Origin: Chitinophagaceae bacterium
GTDB lineage: Bacteria > Bacteroidota > Bacteroidia > Chitinophagales > Chitinophagaceae
Length of the DNA: 43,480 nt
NCBI GenBank assembly: GCA_024643655.1
Contig: JAHEMM010000015.1
Location: 1 to 43,480 of the forward strand
Direction: 5' to 3'
Shown: positions 19,688 through 27,722 of the stretch, piece by piece
How positions within the stretch are numbered: the stretch's first letter is position 1
How the letters are laid out: each line of letters starts with the position of its first letter
Notes under the pieces: model-generated
The model's input: the letters and a program-made list of their open reading frames with translations, nothing else
What the model was told of the DNA's origin: nothing
Databases searched by the model: none
Translations under genes and position numbers: made by a program

Positions 19688-20368
19688 TTAATTGATTTCA
19701 TTAATTGTCTTCCACATCAAATTAGCTACTAATTGATTGCCCTTTGTATTCAGGTGTACTTTATCGTAAGTAAGAATATTTTTCTCTTCGTTGTTGGGAT
19801 TGTTTGTTTTGTAATAGTTGCTAAATTCATTTCTTAAATCAACAAGCGGCAAATCATTCTTTTTTGCAATATCCCTAATGATATTACAGTATTTATTTAA
19901 GTCACCATCCAATGGGTTACTCATATCTGTCTTTTCACCAACTACAGCAGGTGTTACAAGCACCGCTTTGATACCTTTATCTTTTAGTTTCTTCAATATA
20001 GCCAGATAAAAATTTTCAAACTTATCTGCATCAGTTCCAGTTCCCAAAAGTGTTTTGTGCCAAACATCATTAACTCCTACCCATATAAAAACTATGTCCG
20101 GATTTTTACTTAACACATCTTCTTCTAAACGCAAATAAAGATCATACACTTTATTGGCGCTAATACCTGACCCAATTAAATCATATGCATCACTTTTTTT
20201 CTCTGCTCTAATTTTATCATTCATCTCTAAAATGTACCCCTTATATGGCTTTTCTTTAACGCCTAATTCAGTAATTGAGTCGCCAAAAAAAATTACTTTA
20301 GTTTTCTTTTGCGGCGCAAAGGCACAGGAAAAAAACAGTATTGTTGAAATAAACAAAAGCTTATTCAT
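19688..20368 (-). CDS. Exported SGNH/GDSL hydrolase
   Basis: A 226-residue secreted esterase/lipase-fold hydrolase. It has a hydrophobic N-terminus (1-17, MNKLLFISTILFFSCAF). A cysteine at 15 gives only a poor lipobox, so periplasmic release or a lipoprotein are both possible. Block I FFGDSITE carries the nucleophile Ser31, block II has Gly66-Ser-Gly68, and block III GVND has Asn100. Block V DKVHLN has Asp202 and His205, so the catalytic set is complete. Relatives act as acetyl-xylan or other carbohydrate esterases, lysophospholipases or sialate esterases; the substrate cannot be assigned. It lies between the M23 gene and cyanophycinase on the same strand, 111 bases from the latter and without a terminator. 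Confidence 0.88.
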   Translation of the reverse strand: MNKLLFISTILFFSCAFAPQKKTKVIFFGDSITELGVKEKPYKGYILEMNDKIRAEKKSDAYDLIGSGISANKVYDLYLRLEEDVLSKNPDIVFIWVGVNDVWHKTLLGTGTDADKFENFYLAILKKLKDKGIKAVLVTPAVVGEKTDMSNPLDGDLNKYCNIIRDIAKKNDLPLVDLRNEFSNYYKTNNPNNEEKNILTYDKVHLNTKGNQLVANLMWKTINEIN

Positions 20369-20479
20369 AATCGTAAATTAATTTAAAATAGCAGAACTTT
20401 TAACAGATGTTGTTGAATTAAAGAAGGTTGCCGGTATAAAGACACAATTAACAAATTTACCAATCAACTAATTGACCAA

Positions 20480-21373
20480 TCATTCCACATCTACCTGCTT
20501 CGGAATTACAGATCCTTCACTTGCCTCCGGTAAAAATTTTCTTTCTTTTATCAGGTAACCATTTCCTTTTTCACAAAAATGTACTTTCAGGTTTTCCAGG
20601 CTGATGGGATTACCATCCGGTATATCGGCAATATTTGAATGCAATATTTCATGACCGTCAACTATAATAACCAAACCACTACCAATACCTTCCATTTTAT
20701 TTCCTTCGGTTATCAGCATTCCAGTATCTTCTCCCAAACCTATACCAATACAACCCGGATTAGCTGCCACTGCCTGAGCCAGTCTTCCAAATCTTCCTCT
20801 TTTCTCAAAATGAGAATCAATAATAACGTTATTCAAAAACCCGAGGCCAGTTGTAATCTTCACTTCACCTTTTAAATGTGCCCTTGCTGCATTTCCTTCA
20901 TAAATCATTGTATTGCTCATCGCCATGGCCCCGGCAGAGGTACCTGCAATTACAAAATTTTCTTCTTTATATCTTTTTTTAAGAATAGAAAGAAATTCAG
21001 TGCCGCCATCTGTAGCACTCAATCGCAATTGATTTCCTCCACTAAACATTACTGCATCACAATCCCGGATACGGTCAATGTATTCATTGTTCATCGCATC
21101 TTGTCTTGTGCGGATATGTAGTAAGCCGATATTGGTACAACCAATCTTTCCAAAAGCATCTAGATAGTTCTCTCCCACTTCATACGGAATCATCGAAGCA
21201 GTAGTAATGACTTCAATTCTTGCATCAACTCCACCAGCTTCTTCCACCACCCGGCGAAGAATACCCAGCTCAAAAAAATTAAGATTATTGCGGTGAAATC
21301 CGTCAACTTCCAAGGCTGTTCCTTTATGTTCGGCACCGCCGATTGCAATTAGTTTTCCCTTAGGACTACTCAT
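20480..21373 (-). CDS. cphB: Cyanophycinase (peptidase S51)
   Basis: Serine exopeptidase of 297 residues that degrades cyanophycin (multi-L-arginyl-poly-L-aspartate) to beta-Asp-Arg dipeptides. The nucleophile elbow GTSAGAMAMS places Ser146. His188 in DSHFEKRGRFGRL is the conserved downstream block and EDTGMLI another. FSGGNQLRLS at 110-119 is a substrate-binding loop. There is no signal peptide, so this is the intracellular form rather than the extracellular CphE type. Its partner cphA is about 3.5 kb away on the other strand, with a permease and a PLP enzyme between. I see no isoaspartyl dipeptidase in the window to finish the breakdown. A minus-strand TACATTTG box lies about 22 bases before the ATG. 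Confidence 0.94.
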   Translation of the reverse strand: MSSPKGKLIAIGGAEHKGTALEVDGFHRNNLNFFELGILRRVVEEAGGVDARIEVITTASMIPYEVGENYLDAFGKIGCTNIGLLHIRTRQDAMNNEYIDRIRDCDAVMFSGGNQLRLSATDGGTEFLSILKKRYKEENFVIAGTSAGAMAMSNTMIYEGNAARAHLKGEVKITTGLGFLNNVIIDSHFEKRGRFGRLAQAVAANPGCIGIGLGEDTGMLITEGNKMEGIGSGLVIIVDGHEILHSNIADIPDGNPISLENLKVHFCEKGNGYLIKERKFLPEASEGSVIPKQVDVE

Positions 21374-21394
21374 TCAAGAGGGTTTGATAAAGAA

Positions 21395-21421
21395 CAAATG
21401 TAATAGAAAAATAACTTACAA
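21395..21421 (-). promoter_or_regulatory. Candidate promoter of cphB
   Basis: On the minus strand TACATTTG (21395-21402) fits the TAnnTTTG -7 box and is preceded by a TTG (21419-21421) at a 16-base gap, slightly short of the usual 19. It stands 21 bases before the cyanophycinase ATG. Confidence 0.42.
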
Positions 21422-21442
21422 GTAATTAACAACAAGTGCAGT

Positions 21443-21459
21443 TGTGGATAAGTGGAAAA
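21443..21459 (-). promoter_or_regulatory. DnaA-box-like pair
   Basis: 21443-21451 reads TGTGGATAA, an exact reverse complement of the TTATCCACA DnaA box. It is followed at once by AGTGGAAAA (21451-21459), a relaxed box in the same direction. Two sites alone do not make an origin; a DnaA-responsive regulatory site or chance are the other options. Confidence 0.3.
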
Positions 21460-21551
21460 CATGGTTACCATCAGTAGTTCCCTGACCATCGTCTATTGTG
21501 TCACTCACTGCATCGTTCGGTAATTCTACTCAGCAATTTGTAACATCACTT

Positions 21552-21559
21552 TAATTTTG
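21552..21559 (+). promoter_or_regulatory. Candidate -7 box for the small membrane protein gene
   Basis: TAATTTTG fits TAnnTTTG and lies 52 bases before the ATG at 21612. A TTTG occurs upstream at 21537-21540 but the gap of 11 is too short, so only the -7 element supports the call. Confidence 0.38.
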
Positions 21560-21611
21560 CATAGCACATTCTTATGTTATACATTTATGTGTAGTACAAA
21601 ATCTTTGACTC

Positions 21612-21899
21612 ATGAAAATTTTCATGTTTATTATTAACGCAATTTTCTGGTTATGGCTTTTTATTGTCCCAACAGGAGTTTTGGGATTAGGTGCTCTTTG
21701 GCTGTATTTGAAATCCGGCGACAATCTTCCTATTTCAATTATTATTGCACTTATTGGCTTTGCCATTGGTGTAATGCTGGCAGAATATGTTCGAAAAAAA
21801 TATGGCCTCGATATTTTTTTTGGTCGTTTGCATGGATCCCCTGATATAGATGGGGTTGATTCCTTTAACATTAAGAAATCAGAAAATGACGAAAAATAG
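21612..21899 (+). CDS. Small two-helix membrane protein of unknown function
   Basis: A 95-residue protein, not recognised. It has two hydrophobic helices, about 3-33 and 41-59, joined by a short loop (LKSGDNLP). A basic juxtamembrane stretch (EYVRKKYG) and a polar, acidic C-terminal tail follow. The pattern suggests an inner-membrane protein with a cytoplasmic C-terminus. It is a real gene rather than a shadow: it occupies an otherwise empty intergenic region, has a clean ATG, a candidate -7 box upstream, and a hydrophobic profile typical of membrane proteins. The antisense frame overlapping it looks non-coding. It lies alone on the + strand between cphB and the permease. A link to cyanophycin metabolism is possible but unsupported. 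Confidence 0.65.
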   Translation: MKIFMFIINAIFWLWLFIVPTGVLGLGALWLYLKSGDNLPISIIIALIGFAIGVMLAEYVRKKYGLDIFFGRLHGSPDIDGVDSFNIKKSENDEK

Positions 21900-21971
21900 A
21901 AAGTGAATATCTTTAAGGATCCAAGGCTAAGTATGAAAACTAACTTGCCTGTATTATGATACTTTCCTTTA

Positions 21972-23297
21972 TTATTTGTTTTCTCTTTGATTACTTACAA
22001 TAAGAAAATAAACAGAAGCACCGACAACCGCAATCAAACTACCCCACAAAGCAAACCAACCTGTAGAGATAAATAAGAATATCCAGATACCAATAGAAAT
22101 AATAACCGGAATGGGAAACAGCCATATCTTAAACGACAGATCCTTAGTTCCAAATCTTTTTCGCATTAAACCAACACCTACTCCCTGCGCTATAAATTGT
22201 ACCACAATCCGCATGGCGAGTATGGAACTGATAACATCGCCCAGCCGCATAAACAAACTGAAAACAAATCCAAGTCCGCATAAAAAAATCAGCGAAACAT
22301 GCGGAAATTTTTTAGTCGGGTGCAATTTCGCAAACTGTTTAAAAAAGTTTCCATCAACTGCCGCTGCATACGGTACTCTTGAGTAACCCAATACCACTGC
22401 AAACAAAGAAGAAAAAGCTATGCAAAGTATCAAAACGGTAATAATTACTCCCGCCTGGTATCCGTAAATAATTTCCATAAAAGAACTCACAAGGTATTTA
22501 TCATCTGCATTTACCGATTGCCAGGGAATCACACTCATCACACTTATATTCATTAATAAATAAAGTGTAGCAATACCAAAAATGGAAATGAAAATACTTC
22601 TTGGAATATTTTTTTCAGGATTCTTAATTTCTCCGCCAAGGTGACAAACATTATAATAGCCCAAATAAGCATACACCGTTTTTACCGATGCATTACCAAT
22701 AGCCGCCCAAAATGCCAAGGTAAAAAATGACTCTGTTCCGGTTGGCAAAATTTTTACCGGTTGCTGCTGCGCCATCAATCCGCTTCCGATGATCCAGATA
22801 ATGGTAAGCACAACAATACTTCCCATCACCACAGAGATTTTTCCAATCGCTTCGATCTTTCTATAAAGTAATAAAAAAACAAGAATGACTAATCCACCTG
22901 AAACAATTTTCTGTTGCCAGAATTCCAGCGGCACTAAATAAGTAAGATACTGTGCAAAACCAATTGCCGCCGAAGCCACTACCAACGGAGCTTGTATAGA
23001 AGTCTGCCAGACAAATAGAAAACTCATCAGCTTACCGCCTTTATCTCCGAATGCAATACGATGAAAATTATACGTACCTCCTGCCAGCGGATACTTGGCA
23101 CCAAGTTCACTCCATGTCATAGCATCCACTAAAGCGGTAAAAGCCCCGAAAACCCATGCCCAGATAAAAAGACCGTTATCAAACCTTGCCACCACAAATG
23201 GCATAACTACAAACGGACCAATACCCACCATATCTATCATGTTGATAGAAGTAGCCTGCAGGAGATTTATTTTACGGTTAGTGAGTGGTGTGGACAT
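21972..23297 (-). CDS. APC-family amino acid permease
   Basis: A 441-residue inner-membrane transporter with about twelve hydrophobic helices and the LeuT-like APC fold. Helix 1 carries the broken-helix signature DMVGIGPFVVMPF; other APC marks are WSELGAKYPLAGGTYNFHR at the helix 2-3 loop and GYYNVCHLGGEIKNPEKNIPRS around helix 6. The conserved E-I-K-N-P-E motif is typical of cationic and neutral amino acid or polyamine permeases. Lying between cyanophycinase and an exported PLP enzyme, it might import arginine, aspartate or a dipeptide-derived amino acid, but the substrate cannot be read from sequence. It lies 87 bases downstream of the PLP enzyme gene in the same direction, with no terminator between, so the two may be co-transcribed. 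Confidence 0.9.
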   Translation of the reverse strand: MSTPLTNRKINLLQATSINMIDMVGIGPFVVMPFVVARFDNGLFIWAWVFGAFTALVDAMTWSELGAKYPLAGGTYNFHRIAFGDKGGKLMSFLFVWQTSIQAPLVVASAAIGFAQYLTYLVPLEFWQQKIVSGGLVILVFLLLYRKIEAIGKISVVMGSIVVLTIIWIIGSGLMAQQQPVKILPTGTESFFTLAFWAAIGNASVKTVYAYLGYYNVCHLGGEIKNPEKNIPRSIFISIFGIATLYLLMNISVMSVIPWQSVNADDKYLVSSFMEIIYGYQAGVIITVLILCIAFSSLFAVVLGYSRVPYAAAVDGNFFKQFAKLHPTKKFPHVSLIFLCGLGFVFSLFMRLGDVISSILAMRIVVQFIAQGVGVGLMRKRFGTKDLSFKIWLFPIPVIISIGIWIFLFISTGWFALWGSLIAVVGASVYFLIVSNQRENK

Positions 23298-23384
23298 TAA
23301 AACAATATGTACAAACTGTAATTTATACTGCTTTGCTCAGAATTATTTAAATCAGAGTTTATTTTAATTTCGAAATCAGAAAAT

Positions 23385-24683
23385 TTATCCTTTCACAAAT
23401 GCCTTTATCCCCTCCACCAGCACATCCAGATTTTTTGTTGTAGTATAGACATTCGGCGTTATTCGTACACCCACAATATTTTCCCAGTTTATGGCTACGG
23501 TATGTATTTTATAATTAGTAAAGAGAAATGAATCCAATTCATTCGGTTTTTTCCCTTCAATACCTACATTACCAATAGCACATCCAAATTTAGGGTGCAT
23601 AGAAGTATTGAGTTTAACTTTAGGAATATTCTTTACCTTTTCCATCCAGTAGTTTTTCAAATAATGTAGTCGTTTTTCTTTTCGTTCACTCCCAATCATT
23701 TCATGAAACTCGATCGACTTACCAATGGCTTGCTCTATAAAGAACGGCCTTGTTCCAAGGTTTTCAAATTTTCGAATATCATCTTTCAAAGGATTTTCAT
23801 TTGTAGCAAATAATGGATAAATGGTTTTTATCTTCTCCTTCTTTACATATAATAAACCAGTTCCGATTGGTGCATAAAGCCATTTATGCAAACTGGCAGC
23901 AAAATAATCAGCTTCCAGTTCAGGAATATTAAAATCAAAATGAGCAAAGCTGTGTGCACCATCTACTATCACTTCTATTCCTCTTTTATGTGCTTCATTT
24001 GCAATTTTTTTTACGGGCAGTATCTGTCCATTCCAGTTGATAATATGTGTAATATGAACCACTTTTGTTTTTGAAGTAAAGGCATTGACATATTGTCTAA
24101 CTAAATAATCTTCATCTTCACTCGGCAATTCAAGGTTTATCCAATTCAATTTGATACCATCCCGCATTTCTCTTTGCTTGTAAGCATTTATCATGTTAGG
24201 ATAATCTTGTAACGAAGCCACCACTTCATCACCTGCTTTTAATTGCAAACCAAAAATGATTGTTTCTAATCCTTCTGATGAATTTCGGTTAATAGCTATT
24301 TCATCTGGTGAACAACCTGCAAGTCTTGCAAGATTTGTTCTTAGTGGTTCTCTACCCTGATCTAAAATTCGCCACATATAATAACTCGGCGCCTCATTGC
24401 TGAGATCATAGTATCGTTTCATTGCATCTTGCACAGTTTTGGGAGCAGGGGAAACACCTCCATTATTTAAATTTATCAGCGAAGGAGAAACGGTGAAAGA
24501 TTGTTGTATATAATACCAAAAATCTTCCTCTGACGCCAATTCATCAGGCGATATTCCTTCTGCTTCTTTAATTACTTTCTCCAAATTTCTGCTCCATACT
24601 GGTTGGCTTAAGGCTGATAGGAAAGCTGTTGCAGAAAACATCCCGGTCTTTTGTAAGAATTTTCGGCGATTGGTTGCAGACAT
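23385..24683 (-). CDS. Tat-exported class V aminotransferase-fold PLP enzyme (isopenicillin N epimerase-like)
   Basis: A 432-residue fold-type I PLP enzyme. The N-terminus carries a twin-arginine signal (NRRKFLQ at 5-11, Arg6-Arg7), then a weakly hydrophobic stretch (FSATAFLSALS), so it is probably folded with PLP in the cytoplasm and exported. Asp241 in VDGAHSFAH and Lys267 in SLHKWLYAP are the PLP-contacting Asp and Schiff-base Lys. NRNSSEGLETII at 132-143 is the cofactor phosphate region. Relatives include isopenicillin N epimerase-like proteins, cysteine desulfurases and ergothioneine lyase-like enzymes, so the reaction is not settled. It is divergent from cphA across a 183-base gap and is followed by the permease. 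Confidence 0.87.
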   Translation of the reverse strand: MSATNRRKFLQKTGMFSATAFLSALSQPVWSRNLEKVIKEAEGISPDELASEEDFWYYIQQSFTVSPSLINLNNGGVSPAPKTVQDAMKRYYDLSNEAPSYYMWRILDQGREPLRTNLARLAGCSPDEIAINRNSSEGLETIIFGLQLKAGDEVVASLQDYPNMINAYKQREMRDGIKLNWINLELPSEDEDYLVRQYVNAFTSKTKVVHITHIINWNGQILPVKKIANEAHKRGIEVIVDGAHSFAHFDFNIPELEADYFAASLHKWLYAPIGTGLLYVKKEKIKTIYPLFATNENPLKDDIRKFENLGTRPFFIEQAIGKSIEFHEMIGSERKEKRLHYLKNYWMEKVKNIPKVKLNTSMHPKFGCAIGNVGIEGKKPNELDSFLFTNYKIHTVAINWENIVGVRITPNVYTTTKNLDVLVEGIKAFVKG

Positions 24684-24884
24684 AGCAATTTTTTTTGGTA
24701 TCCTAAATGTACTGAAAGCTCTCCATAATGGTAGGGAGATGCGATGAAATTGATTTCTAGAATTATAGAACGCTGAAAGTGCTTAATCATCTAATGGAAA
24801 AAGTCAGCCAAAAAACAATAACAGAAATTCCAAAGTTGGCTACAAAAAATAAAAAAACTAACTTCCATGCTTAACAAAAAAAAT

Positions 24885-27533
24885 ATGAAAGTATTAGAGA
24901 TAAAAGTGCTGAAAGGACCGAATTACTGGAGTGTACGCAGAACCAAGCTTATACAGATGAAACTAGATCTGGAAGATCTGGAACAAAAACCAACTAACAA
25001 GATTCCGGGTTTTAGAGAACGATTAGAAAAAATGTTCCCTACAATGATTGAACATCGTTGTAGCGAAGCTGTGCGGGGTGGTTTTTTTATGAGAGTGGAT
25101 GAAGGAACCTGGATGGGTCATGTAATTGAGCATATCGCTTTGGAAATTCAGACCTTGGCTGGAATGGATACAGGCTTTGGAAGAACAAGAACTCCTGAAG
25201 GTGAAAAAGAAGGTGTATACTATGTTGTATTTAGTTATATGGAAGAAGATGCCGGAGTGTTTGCCGCAAAATCTGCCGTACGCATTGCAGAGGCATTAAT
25301 AGATGGTAGTGAGTATGATCTTGAAGCAGATATTCAGGAAATGAGGGAGATAAGAGAAGACACAAGACTTGGGCCTTCTACCGGATGTATTGTTGAAGAA
25401 GCAGCAAAAAGAGGAATTCCTTATATAAGATTAAACAAGCATAGTCTTGTTCAATTAGGATATGGTGTAAATCAAAAAAGAATAAGAGCTACGATAGCTT
25501 CAACTACTTCCAATATTGCCGTTGATATTGCTTGTGACAAGGAAGAAACAAAAGCATTGCTGGAAGCAGCTGAAATTCCAGTACCGAGAGGAACTGTAAT
25601 AAGAACTGAAGAAGGATTGGATGCTGCAATTGATAAGTTTGGGTACCCTTTAGTAATAAAACCTATTGACGGAAATCATGGAAAAGGAAATACAACAAAC
25701 ATCATTAACAAAGAGCAAGCTCTAAAAGCATTTGCTGCTGCAAAAGAATACAGCCGAAGTGTGATTGTGGAACGATTTATTACAGGGTTTGATTTTCGCT
25801 GTCTTGTTATCAATAATAAATTCATATGCGCAGCATTAAGAACTCCGGCATCAGTTGTGGGTGATGGCGTAAACAATATTCAATGGCTGATTGATGAAAT
25901 AAATAAAGACCCTCGTCGCGGATTTGGACATGAAAAAGTTTTGACACAAATAACTGTAGATCAATTTACCCAAAAAATGCTGGATGATGCAGGTTATACT
26001 TTGGAAACCATACCTGCAAACGGCGAAAGAGTATTGCTAAAACCAACTGCTAATCTTTCTACAGGTGGCACATCAACCGATGTAACAGATGAAGTACATC
26101 CGGCCAATATTTTTATGTTTGAAAGAATTGCAAAGATCATCGGACTGGATATTTGCGGTATTGATATAATGGTTTCTGATCTTAGAAAACCAGTTGCAGA
26201 AAATGGAGGCGCTATTTTAGAAGTAAATGCTGCACCGGGATTCCGGATGCATATAGACCCTTCGGAAGGTTTACCAAGAAATGTGGCAGAACCTGTAGTA
26301 GACATGTTATTTCCAAAAGGTAGTGCTGGGCGGATCCCGATCATTGCTATAACGGGAACGAATGGTAAAACGACTACCACAAGATTAACAGCTCATATTG
26401 CAAAGAGTGCTAATAAAAAAGTTGGGTATACAACCTCAGATGGAGTTTATATACAAAATCAATTGATGATGAAAGGTGATTGTACCGGTCCCGTATCATC
26501 TACTTTTGTTTTAAAAGACCCTACTGTGGACTTTGCTGTATTGGAATGCGCAAGGGGTGGAATTTTAAAAGCTGGTCTATCTTTTCAAAATTGTGAAGTT
26601 GCAGTTGTAACAAATGTTGCGGCAGACCATATGGGTTTGGGCGGAATTTATACTCTGGATGCAATGGCAAAAGTAAAACAGGTAGTCCCTGAAACTGTTT
26701 TCCCGCATGGATATGCTGTTTTGAATGCTGACGATGATCTTGTTTTTAAAATGAAGAAAGACCTGAAATGTAATATTGCCTTATTTAGTATGGATGAAAA
26801 CAATCCTCGTATTAAAGATCATGCAAAAGCAAATGGGTTAGCTTGTGTGTATGAGAATGGCTTTGTAACCATTATGAAAGGTAGCTGGAAAATAAGAGTA
26901 TTACCAGCAAGGGATATCCCTTTAACGTATGACGCAAAAGCAATTCATAATATTAATAATTGCCTTCCGGCAGTACTTGCCTGTTATCTTTTTAGAGACA
27001 TAACGATTGAAGACATAAGAACAGGATTACAAACATTTATACCAAGTGAAAGTCTTACACCGGGTCGTTTAAATTTTTTCAATTTTAAACATTTTACCAT
27101 ATTGGCAGATTTTGCTCATAATCCGGCAGGTCTTCAATTACTTTGCGATTTTGTAAGCAGATTAGAATACACATCAAAGATTGGCGTAATAAGCGGCACT
27201 GGTGATAGAAGAGATGAAGACATTAGAGAATTGGGTGCAATTTCCGCCCGGCATTTTGATGAAATAATTATTCGTTGCGATAAAAATCTAAGAGGAAGAA
27301 CGGCAGATGAAATAATAGGACTTTTAAAAGAAGGTATGGACAGTGTAAATCCTACTATTCCAACTACGATCATTCCGAACGAGGATCTGGCTTTGGATCA
27401 TATTTATGAAAATGCCAAGGATGGTGCATTATATACTATTATGTGTGACGTCGTGGCAAGGGCATTGGACAAAATAAAAGAGTTGAAAGTAAGGGAAGAA
27501 AATGAAGAAAAACTTGCTGCCTTAAGTAACTAA
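24885..27533 (+). CDS. cphA: Cyanophycin synthetase
   Basis: ATP-dependent ligase of 882 residues that builds cyanophycin, a poly-aspartate backbone with arginine on each side chain, as a nitrogen and carbon store. Three domains are visible. The N-domain (1 to about 160) has the typical opening VLEIKVLKGPNYWS. The ATP-grasp G-domain (about 165-480) has IKPIDGNHGKGNT at 258-270 and later EVNAAPGFRMH; it adds Asp. The Mur-ligase-like M-domain (488-882) has the P-loop ITGTNGKTTTT starting at 489; it adds Arg. The ATG at 24885 matches family N-termini better than the ATG at 24867. The length is normal for CphA1. cphB is on the opposite strand nearby. No primer gene or second synthetase is present. 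A tRNA-Gln follows 79 bases downstream. Confidence 0.96.
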   Translation: MKVLEIKVLKGPNYWSVRRTKLIQMKLDLEDLEQKPTNKIPGFRERLEKMFPTMIEHRCSEAVRGGFFMRVDEGTWMGHVIEHIALEIQTLAGMDTGFGRTRTPEGEKEGVYYVVFSYMEEDAGVFAAKSAVRIAEALIDGSEYDLEADIQEMREIREDTRLGPSTGCIVEEAAKRGIPYIRLNKHSLVQLGYGVNQKRIRATIASTTSNIAVDIACDKEETKALLEAAEIPVPRGTVIRTEEGLDAAIDKFGYPLVIKPIDGNHGKGNTTNIINKEQALKAFAAAKEYSRSVIVERFITGFDFRCLVINNKFICAALRTPASVVGDGVNNIQWLIDEINKDPRRGFGHEKVLTQITVDQFTQKMLDDAGYTLETIPANGERVLLKPTANLSTGGTSTDVTDEVHPANIFMFERIAKIIGLDICGIDIMVSDLRKPVAENGGAILEVNAAPGFRMHIDPSEGLPRNVAEPVVDMLFPKGSAGRIPIIAITGTNGKTTTTRLTAHIAKSANKKVGYTTSDGVYIQNQLMMKGDCTGPVSSTFVLKDPTVDFAVLECARGGILKAGLSFQNCEVAVVTNVAADHMGLGGIYTLDAMAKVKQVVPETVFPHGYAVLNADDDLVFKMKKDLKCNIALFSMDENNPRIKDHAKANGLACVYENGFVTIMKGSWKIRVLPARDIPLTYDAKAIHNINNCLPAVLACYLFRDITIEDIRTGLQTFIPSESLTPGRLNFFNFKHFTILADFAHNPAGLQLLCDFVSRLEYTSKIGVISGTGDRRDEDIRELGAISARHFDEIIIRCDKNLRGRTADEIIGLLKEGMDSVNPTIPTTIIPNEDLALDHIYENAKDGALYTIMCDVVARALDKIKELKVREENEEKLAALSN

Positions 27534-27551
27534 TAATTAACTCAAAATCCA

Positions 27552-27583
27552 TTTGGCGCAATTGCAATCAAACCCTATTTTTG
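27552..27583 (+). promoter_or_regulatory. Promoter of tRNA-Gln
   Basis: TTTG (27552-27555), a 20-base gap, then TATTTTTG (27576-27583) match the Bacteroidota consensus TTTG-N19-TAnnTTTG closely. Transcription would begin near 27590, about 23 bases before the mature tRNA. Confidence 0.7.
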
Positions 27584-27612
27584 CACTCCCAAAAGCAATT
27601 TTGGTACAGGAT

Positions 27613-27683
27613 TGGCCTATGGTGTAATGGTAACACAACTGATTTTGGTTCAGTCGTTTAAGGTTCGAATCCTTATAGGCCAA
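27613..27683 (+). tRNA. tRNA-Gln (anticodon TTG)
   Basis: The sequence folds as a cloverleaf. The acceptor arm is TGGCCTA with TAGGCCA, the D arm GTGT...ACAC, the anticodon arm ACTGA-TTTTGGT-TCAGT giving anticodon TTG (reads CAA/CAG), and the T arm TAAGG-TTCGAAT-CCTTA. The discriminator base is A at 27683. CCA is not encoded, so it must be added; a CCA-adding enzyme gene lies at 39204-40628. It has its own promoter and a hairpin terminator. Confidence 0.96.
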
Positions 27684-27687
27684 CAGT

Positions 27688-27722
27688 AACCCTGAATAAT
27701 TAAACCTATTCAGGGTTTTTTA
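27688..27722 (+). terminator. Rho-independent terminator of tRNA-Gln
   Basis: An 11-bp perfect stem, AACCCTGAATA (27688-27698) with TATTCAGGGTT (27707-27717), an 8-base loop and a following T-run. It begins five bases after the tRNA. The stop codon of the convergent rfbD (27706-27708) lies in the loop and 3' arm, so the hairpin is shared with that gene's end. Confidence 0.9.

Noticed and set aside
20639-21121. Two consecutive antisense open frames opposite cphB
   Set aside because: Rich in His, Cys, Thr and Ser with no family features; shadow of the cyanophycinase gene.
21461-21523. 20-codon open frame (ATG to TAA) in the cphB upstream region
   Set aside because: Too short, no promoter or ribosome site specific to it, and no recognisable leader-peptide pattern such as runs of one amino acid.
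24806-24841. Inverted repeat AGCCAA...TTGGCT upstream of cphA as an operator or riboswitch
   Set aside because: Only six pairs with a 24-base loop and no inner pairing; easily due to chance in AT-rich sequence.
25994-26380. 128-codon antisense open frame inside cphA
   Set aside because: It lies opposite the conserved ATP-grasp/Mur region, has no start context or recognisable motif, and its length is explained by codon use of the sense gene.
27613-27683. tRNA-Gln as a phage or island attachment site
   Set aside because: No integrase gene and no repeated copy of the tRNA 3' end was seen in the flanks; neighbours look like core genes.
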